In this document: positions 44,058-45,330 of the stretch, piece by piece
Numbering within the stretch: position 1 is the stretch's first letter
How the letters are laid out: the number at the start of each line of letters is the position of its first letter
Assembly: GCA_017993835.1 (NCBI GenBank)
Contig: JAGOLX010000051.1
Coordinates: 1 to 45,330, forward strand
Direction of reading: 5' to 3'
Length of the DNA stretch: 45,330 nucleotides
From: Phycisphaerae bacterium
GTDB taxonomy: Bacteria > Planctomycetota > Phycisphaerae > Sedimentisphaerales > Anaerobacaceae
Program-made: the position numbers and the translations under genes
The notes under the pieces: generated by a model
The model's input: only the letters and a program-made list of their open reading frames with translations
Databases searched by the model: none
What the model was told of the DNA's origin: nothing

Positions 44058-44534
44058 ATGGCACGATTATTGAAGGGTACCCATTCCCTGTGCTGGGTGC
44101 GGAGCAAGAGATGTCTTCGCCTTGTTGCTTCTGCGCTGTGTCTGATGCTATTCCTCATAGCGTCGCTGCTATGGTTCTCTGGCTGGTATCGCGACCGCTG
44201 TGAGCATCGCATCGGTGCAATCAGGGTTAGTCTAAAGACCATGCGCAGGTATGTCCAGTTTCTACGTGAGGAGCGCGGATGCTATCCCGATTCATTCGCG
44301 CAGTTGCGTCAGTCACTCGGCCGAAGTGGTTCGGCGAATTGGGACCGCATGTATGTGGATCTTACCTCCAACAGACAGGAACGAGTCCCTGAATATCGCG
44401 CACTGAATGGCAAAGGGGGCTACTACTACGATCCGAACAGTGGTGAGATTAGACTGAATCTGACGATGCCAGTAAGGCAATACCTGTATTGGTATCGAGG
44501 CTCATATGCAGATCAAATCCCATCGCAATGGTAG
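44058..44534 (+). CDS. membrane-anchored protein, possible immunity partner
   Basis: A 158-aa protein 45 bp after the Rhs tip, same strand and same AT-richer composition. One transmembrane helix (LVASALCLMLFLIASLLWFS, ~22-41) is followed by a soluble domain with TMRRYVQFLREERGCYPDSF, LRQSLGRSG and NGKGGYYYDPNSGEIRLNLT, loosely like the soluble part of GspG-type pseudopilins but without a prepilin signal. The position directly behind a polymorphic-toxin C-terminus is where immunity genes are found, so that role is inferred. No ribosome-binding site of note (GATAGGG). Confidence 0.6.
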   Translation: MARLLKGTHSLCWVRSKRCLRLVASALCLMLFLIASLLWFSGWYRDRCEHRIGAIRVSLKTMRRYVQFLREERGCYPDSFAQLRQSLGRSGSANWDRMYVDLTSNRQERVPEYRALNGKGGYYYDPNSGEIRLNLTMPVRQYLYWYRGSYADQIPSQW

Positions 44535-44544
44535 AGGGAATAGA

Positions 44545-44623
44545 GGGGTCATCCATATAGGGTTCCTGTCATGTCAAGTACACAAATGAGAAGATCGGGG
44601 GTCATCCATATAGGGTTCCTGTC
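44545..44623. repeat. 26-bp direct repeat pair
   Basis: A 26-bp sequence containing CATCCATATAGGGTTCCTGT occurs perfectly twice, at 44545-44570 and 44598-44623, 53 bp apart. It lies between the putative immunity gene and a REP-associated transposase remnant and may be that element's cognate repeat. No gene is seen in 44535-44773. Confidence 0.65.
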
Positions 44624-44773
44624 CAGTACAAGAATACTCTCTCCGAGCCGAAATCTTCCCCGCCCGTGAATCCAGCGAGGTTTCGGTTTTCTGTCGTCTG
44701 CTGTTTTGCAGCGTGACATCCATCTCTCGAAACGGCCCAATTCCATCGTCCCATTTCGCTCCTGCGAAGTTCC

Positions 44774-45166
44774 TTGGCGCCACGTATCGAGTCCGCCGGC
44801 CGAAAGTCGGCGGTGGTGGAGTCGCTGGGTCGGCGTCTGGAGGGTTGGCAGGACCGCGAGAAGCCGCAGTTGCAGGCCCTTCGCTCGCACGGGTCCATCG
44901 AGGACCATCTGGCCGAATACAGCCGAAGGCTCGGGCTGGGCAAGCGGGAATACGCTGAGCTGCTGCATCCGACGCGGCACGTGGAGCGGCCCGAGCGGGA
45001 CACGCTGATGTACCTGCTGTGGCGCCAGGGGCGGGTCCGGCTGGGGCAGATCGCGGGGCACTTCGGCGTGGGCGAGTCGGCGGTGTCGCACGCCTGCCGG
45101 CGGGTGGAAGCCCGGCTCAAGACCGACCGCAAGCTCCGCAGCACCCTCCAGACGATCACGGAATAG
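44774..45166 (+). pseudogene. C-terminal remnant of a REP-associated (Y1-type) transposase
   Basis: The frame gives up to 130 aa from a TTG, with homology-like sequence from about 44810. The C-terminal ~70 residues (RDTLMYLLWRQGRVRLGQIA, GHFGVGESAVSHACRRVEAR) form a DnaA-C-like helix-turn-helix typical of the tail of RAYT transposases. The N-terminal HUH/Y1 nuclease domain is absent upstream, so this is a truncated, inactive copy. Adjacent direct repeats (44545-44623) fit the same element. The alternative is a small DNA-binding protein, but no start signal supports that. Confidence 0.6.
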
Positions 45167-45204
45167 GCCGCAACGCGCAGTGGGAGGACCCCCGCTGCTC
45201 TCGC

Positions 45205-45330
45205 TGTCAAGGATCGGGTAAAACCGGCCAGTCAGATCGGGTTCAAAACCAGCCACTTTGAGGAGCAGACGGTTTGCTGTAGAGACTTTTCGGAATCGAT
45301 CTTGTCACGGTTTCGGGAGGCTCGGCATGG
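45205..45330 (+). mobile_element. possible left end of an IS21-type insertion sequence
   Basis: TGTCAAGG at 45205 opens a segment with two similar ~22-bp repeats (45212-45232 and 45235-45257: GATCGGGT..AAAACC.GCCA), the multiple-terminal-repeat pattern of IS21-family ends. At 45316-45329 GGGAGG is followed six bases later by an ATG at 45327, which could be the transposase (istA) start. The window ends there, so no protein evidence exists. Confidence 0.38.

Overview
The window is about 45 kb of GC-rich bacterial chromosome. The gene content points to a planctomycete, most likely class Phycisphaerae. The pointers are a pseudopilin with an H-X9-D C-terminal motif, tandem PQQ-type beta-propeller proteins, a GEVED/SdrD-B giant exoprotein, LamG fusions, a HzsA-like protein with two haem c motifs, DUF4038 and GH99-like glycosidases, and many intergenic repeat islands. 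This assignment is inferred from gene families; there is no rRNA or marker phylogeny here.

Layout. 1-3945: tRNA-His (minus) with a near-consensus promoter, a large imperfect palindrome, and pyruvate phosphate dikinase (minus) with a consensus promoter and a ~200-nt leader. 3946-10074: a 2042-aa secreted mosaic protein with five GEVED and three SdrD-B domains. 10075-11276: repeat DNA running into a broken HNH/AP2 endonuclease gene. 11351-15103: a tightly coupled two-gene operon on the minus strand, a TIR-beta-sandwich-CHAT (caspase-like) protein followed by a calcineurin-like phosphoesterase; this is the best candidate for an undescribed defence-type system. 15442-19886: a LamG/dockerin-like/GDPD exoprotein, repeats, a methyltransferase and a pseudopilin. 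20213-23657: a GH32 remnant, a DUF4038 glycosidase and a GH99-like glycosidase. 23766-27812: an AraC regulator divergent from two tandem 452-aa PQQ-propeller proteins, with a remnant of a third propeller gene between them and a 21-bp-spaced direct repeat beside the probable promoter.

27905-30648: a small lipoprotein, then ackA and pta as a pta-ackA operon (minus). With PPDK this gives a pyruvate/acetyl-CoA/acetate energy module. 30970-37854: a GH106-like glycosidase, the 1194-aa LamG/propeller/HzsA-like dihaem protein and a lipoprotein. 38317-42310: envelope proteins (membrane protein of unknown function, DUF4097 repeat protein, two lipoproteins). 42431-45330: an accessory end holding a 5'-truncated Rhs core with an AT-richer C-terminal domain that carries caspase-like His and Cys motifs, a possible immunity partner, direct repeats beside the C-terminal remnant of a REP-associated transposase, and what looks like the left end of an IS21-type element running off the window.

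The overall picture is a polysaccharide-degrading, probably fermentative planctomycete chromosome. Repeat islands coincide with broken genes, and there are two independent caspase-fold protease contexts (TIR-CHAT and Rhs-CT).
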